Below, piece after piece: positions 63,667 to 64,000 of a DNA stretch of 64,000 nucleotides. The notes beneath the pieces are model-generated. The model saw nothing but the letters and a program-made list of their open reading frames with translations. It was not told where the DNA came from and made no database searches. Position numbers and translations under genes: made by a program. How positions within the stretch are numbered: position 1 is the first letter of the stretch; every line of letters begins with the position of its first letter. The DNA comes from Cohnella baijiui (GTDB taxonomy: Bacteria; Bacillota; Bacilli; Paenibacillales; Paenibacillaceae): NCBI RefSeq assembly GCF_020731285.1, contig NZ_JAJFOW010000002.1, positions 310,001 through 374,000 of the forward strand. The letters run 5' to 3'.

Positions 63667-64000
63667 TCATGGGCCAACTGAACTATTTTTGAAATAATAT
63701 CCCTGGTTAATATCATCTATCAGCGCAGGGTGTACGGGTTTCCATCCCAAGCGTTCCTGCGTCAAAGCGCTGGACGTCGGGTTATCGACTGTCGCGAAAA
63801 GTCCAAGCCATCCGAAGTGTTTACCTGCTTCTTCAACACTTATACTTTTGACCGGCAAGTTCAGATGGTGCCCCAGGACTCCGGCAATCTCACGAAACGG
63901 AACGCCCTCTTCACCCACCGCATGAAATCGCGACTCTGCCGGTGCTTGCTCCAAGGCGAGTCTAAAAAGGCGTGCCACATCGAGACGATGCACAGCCGGC
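63667..64000 (-). CDS. Extended SDR/NAD-dependent epimerase-like protein, 5' end outside the window
   Basis: The reading is open at the window edge and covers about the last 110 residues. AVHRLDVARLFRLALEQAP, FHAVGEEGVPFREIAGVLG and the end LGWKPVHPALIDDINQGYYF are typical of the C-terminal substrate domain of extended SDR proteins. The Rossmann fold lies beyond the window. The 282 bases from 63385 to 63666 contain no credible gene. Confidence 0.75.
   Translation of the reverse strand, partial: PAVHRLDVARLFRLALEQAPAESRFHAVGEEGVPFREIAGVLGHHLNLPVKSISVEEAGKHFGWLGLFATVDNPTSSALTQERLGWKPVHPALIDDINQGYYFKNSSVGP

Noticed and set aside
63381..63716. Leftward frame of 111 codons between the TetR and SDR genes
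   Set aside because: It overlaps the end of the SDR frame, has unnatural composition and no start signal.

Overview
The window looks like chromosomal DNA of a Paenibacillus-like Firmicute (Paenibacillaceae). The grounds are strong AGGAGG-type ribosome sites, moderate to high GC, three YesM/YesN-type two-component systems beside sugar ABC importers that lack their own ATPase, an S-layer (SLH) anchored giant enzyme, and many AraC, MarR, MocR and TetR regulators. Species cannot be fixed from the sequence alone.

Layout. 1-6.2 kb: an FtsX/MacB-like ABC exporter with a DUF6220 membrane protein, a DMT exporter divergent from a MocR regulator, and a MarR regulator divergent from an AhpD-like protein. 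A 35-bp double operator occurs in front of both the DUF6220 operon and the AhpD-like gene, so the MarR protein probably controls both. 6.4-9.8 kb: a seven-bladed YVTN propeller protein and a Rieske protein with a large C-terminal extension. 9.9-26.8 kb: a sugar-catabolic region with a lyxose-isomerase-like cupin, a TIM-barrel isomerase/epimerase, a putative glycoside hydrolase, two paralogous PhyH dioxygenases, a Gfo/Idh/MocA oxidoreductase, an RpiA paralogue with an altered active site, a YesMN system, a lipoprotein-plus-two-permease importer, a zinc-dependent dehydrogenase and an AraC regulator. I could not match this set to a described pathway.

26.9-34.6 kb: a decayed genomic island. It is bounded by an intact tRNA-Leu(CAG) and a 66-bp copy of that tRNA's 3' half, and holds remnants of a ParA ATPase and of ISL3-like and IS91-like transposases, plus intact cargo: a flavodiiron-type MBL protein, a small kinase, a VWA lipoprotein and a regulator-PLDc_N-ABC operon with a perfect 26-bp operator. 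34.7-35.8 kb is gene debris: a 5'-truncated response regulator, a membrane protein tail, an ASCH gene frameshifted at nine adenines, and a DsbA-like tail.

35.8-46.3 kb: an arabinan/beta-L-arabinofuranoside locus read leftward (YesN, YesM, binding protein, two permeases, GH127, GH43) with a probable CcpA site in the binding-protein promoter. 46.6-59.6 kb: a second large polysaccharide locus, with binding protein, two permeases and a 1,991-residue SLH-anchored enzyme, divergent from a third YesM/YesN pair. 59.7-64 kb: an alpha/beta hydrolase with a double TetR-type operator, a TetR regulator, an NmrA-like reductase divergent from a second TetR regulator, and the end of an SDR gene cut by the window edge.
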